This document shows, piece after piece, positions 4,816-7,054 of a stretch of 7,054 nt of DNA. The DNA comes from Polaromonas sp. (GTDB taxonomy: Bacteria > Pseudomonadota > Gammaproteobacteria > Burkholderiales > Burkholderiaceae_C), in NCBI GenBank assembly GCA_028292345.1, contig JAQGMN010000196.1, forward strand, positions 1 to 7,054, in the 5' to 3' direction. Under the pieces are notes generated by a model, which worked only from the letters and a program-made list of their open reading frames with translations, searched no databases and was not told the origin of the DNA. Numbering within the stretch: position 1 is the first letter of the stretch; every line of letters starts with the position of its first letter. The position numbers were made by a program, and so were the translations under genes.

Positions 4816-5802
4816 ATGAACGCTGCGTCACTTTCCCCGGCCATGCCGCCCGAACTTCGCCTGGCGGACGGCGCCGCGCCGGTGGCCTGCGTCGATATCG
4901 GCGGCACCAAGGTGGCCGTCAGCCTGGTGGACCACCGTGGCGCCCTGGGCCGGCGGGTCGAGCCGACGGCCAAGGAGGGCCCGCCCGATGCGCTCGCCCG
5001 GCAGGTGCTGCGCCTGATCGGCGCCAGCTGCCAGGCCGCCCGCATCGAGCCGCGTGACATCGCCGCCGTCGGGGTGGCCTCGTGCGGACCGTTCGTGCTG
5101 AACCGGGGCGCGGTCGAGCTGGCGTCGCCGAACATCTGCGGCGGCCTGGCAGGCAGCGGGCGCGGCCTGCCCAACGACTGGGCCACCGCCGAGCTCGAAG
5201 CGCCGCTGCGCCAGGCGTTTGCCCGGGTGCGGGTGGAAAACGACGGCATTGCCGCGCTGCAGGCCGAACGCCGCTGGGGCGCATTGCAGGGCCTGGACCA
5301 CTGCGCCTACGTGACCTGGAGCACCGGCGTCGGCGTCGGCCTGTGCGTCGATGGCCGGGTGCTGCGCGGCAAGAACGGCAACGCCGGGCATGCCGGCCAC
5401 ATGTTCGTCAACGACAACCTGGACGCGCTGTGCGGCTGCGGCAACATCGGCGATGTCGAGGCGCTGGCGGCCGGCAACGCGCTGCCCCGCCGTTTTCCCG
5501 CCTATCCCGATGCCGCTACTGTTTTGATAGCTGCCCAGGCAGGCGATACCTGCGCGGAAGGCATTGTTGATGACATATGCCAGGCCATGGGGCGAATGCT
5601 CTACAACCTGGTCGTGACGCTGGACCTGCAGCGCATCAGCCTGGGCGGCAGCGTTTTCTGGCACCACCGCGATTATTTGCTGCCGCGCCTGCAGGCGCAC
5701 ATCCAGGGCAGGCTGCCGGCGCTGACCGATGGCTGCACGCTGGTGCCGGCCGGCTTGGGCGATCGGGTCGGCGACTTTGCGGCGCTGGCCCTGGTGGCTT
5801 GA
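4816..5802 (+). CDS. ROK family sugar kinase (glucokinase-like)
   Basis: ROK kinases phosphorylate sugars such as glucose, fructose or N-acetylhexosamines using ATP. The 328 residues show the phosphate-binding DIGGTK at 27-32, VGVASCGPF (85-93), the catalytic aspartate in ENDGIAAL (141-148), and STGVGVG (169-175). GHAGHM (191-196) is followed by the ROK zinc region CGCGNIGDVEALAAG (206-220), and a late LGGSVFW (276-282). There is no N-terminal DNA-binding domain, so it is a kinase rather than a NagC/Mlc-type regulator. The zinc motif normally reads CxCGxxGC; here the third cysteine is Asp213. Residues 234-253 are encoded by a palindromic repeat also found in the reductase gene, with A/T-ending codons including ATA. 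It follows DUF2905 by 24 bases and converges on otsA. Glucose is a plausible substrate given otsA nearby, but specificity cannot be read from sequence. Confidence 0.92.
   Translation: MNAASLSPAMPPELRLADGAAPVACVDIGGTKVAVSLVDHRGALGRRVEPTAKEGPPDALARQVLRLIGASCQAARIEPRDIAAVGVASCGPFVLNRGAVELASPNICGGLAGSGRGLPNDWATAELEAPLRQAFARVRVENDGIAALQAERRWGALQGLDHCAYVTWSTGVGVGLCVDGRVLRGKNGNAGHAGHMFVNDNLDALCGCGNIGDVEALAAGNALPRRFPAYPDAATVLIAAQAGDTCAEGIVDDICQAMGRMLYNLVVTLDLQRISLGGSVFWHHRDYLLPRLQAHIQGRLPALTDGCTLVPAGLGDRVGDFAALALVA
5515..5572 (+). repeat. Palindromic coding repeat, copy B, inside the ROK kinase gene
   Basis: This 58-base segment has the head GCTACTGTTTTGATAGC (5515-5531), whose ends GCTA/TAGC are inverted. 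The central hairpin is GCAGG (5539-5543)/CCTGC (5549-5553) with a five-base loop, and the tail is GCATTGTTGATG (5561-5572). The head matches copy A (3221-3237, plus strand) at 16 of 17 positions, and the head-to-tail length is the same 58 bases. It starts exactly on codon 234 (GCT). Its codons (GCT, ACT, GTT, TTG, ATA) end mostly in A or T, unlike the GC-ending codons around it. The encoded AAQAGD still fits the usual ROK pattern, so the segment replaced rather than lengthened the protein. Confidence 0.6.
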
Positions 5803-5821
5803 GGCGGCCCGGCAAGCGGTT

Positions 5822-7054
<1,233 letters not shown>

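Noticed and set aside
3465..5249. Minus-strand open frame of 594 codons opposite three plus-strand genes
   Set aside because: It lies antisense to the methyltransferase, DUF2905 and kinase genes, which all have clear family motifs. Its translation is Arg/Ala/Gln/His-rich with no recognisable domain, as expected of a shadow frame in high-GC DNA.

Overview
The window is GC-rich bacterial DNA that is almost entirely coding. Protein families, gene order and two kinds of dispersed repeat suggest a betaproteobacterium of the order Burkholderiales, most likely Comamonadaceae (Polaromonas/Rhodoferax-like). This placement is an inference from familiarity with those genomes; no database search was possible.

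Region 1 (about 1-3369, minus strand). Five genes lie head to tail. In transcription order they are a pteridine-reductase-type short-chain dehydrogenase, folB (dihydroneopterin aldolase), ttcA (tRNA 2-thiocytidine synthesis), a DUF4136-like lipoprotein, and a histidine phosphatase cut by the window's left edge. folB and ttcA overlap by four bases (ATGA), and the lipoprotein follows ttcA by 34 bases behind a perfect AGGAGG. The reductase and folB both belong to pterin/folate chemistry. A GC-rich hairpin repeat fills part of the 183-base gap before the phosphatase.

Region 2 (3447-5802, plus strand). Divergent from the reductase across a 77-base gap are a MidA/NDUFAF7-type methyltransferase, a 64-residue DUF2905 membrane protein and a ROK-family sugar kinase, with gaps of 10 and 24 bases, so they are probably one operon.

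Region 3 (5822-7054, minus strand). The C-terminal part of trehalose-6-phosphate synthase (otsA) converges on the kinase, only 19 bases away. If the kinase makes glucose-6-phosphate, it would supply the acceptor used by OtsA.

The most unusual feature is a pair of related palindromic segments of about 58 bases, one inside the reductase gene and one inside the kinase gene. They share a 17-base head (16 of 17 identical), a central hairpin and a TTGATG tail. Both begin in the same codon phase and both genes stay open. They look like a dispersed repeat that writes itself into protein-coding sequence.
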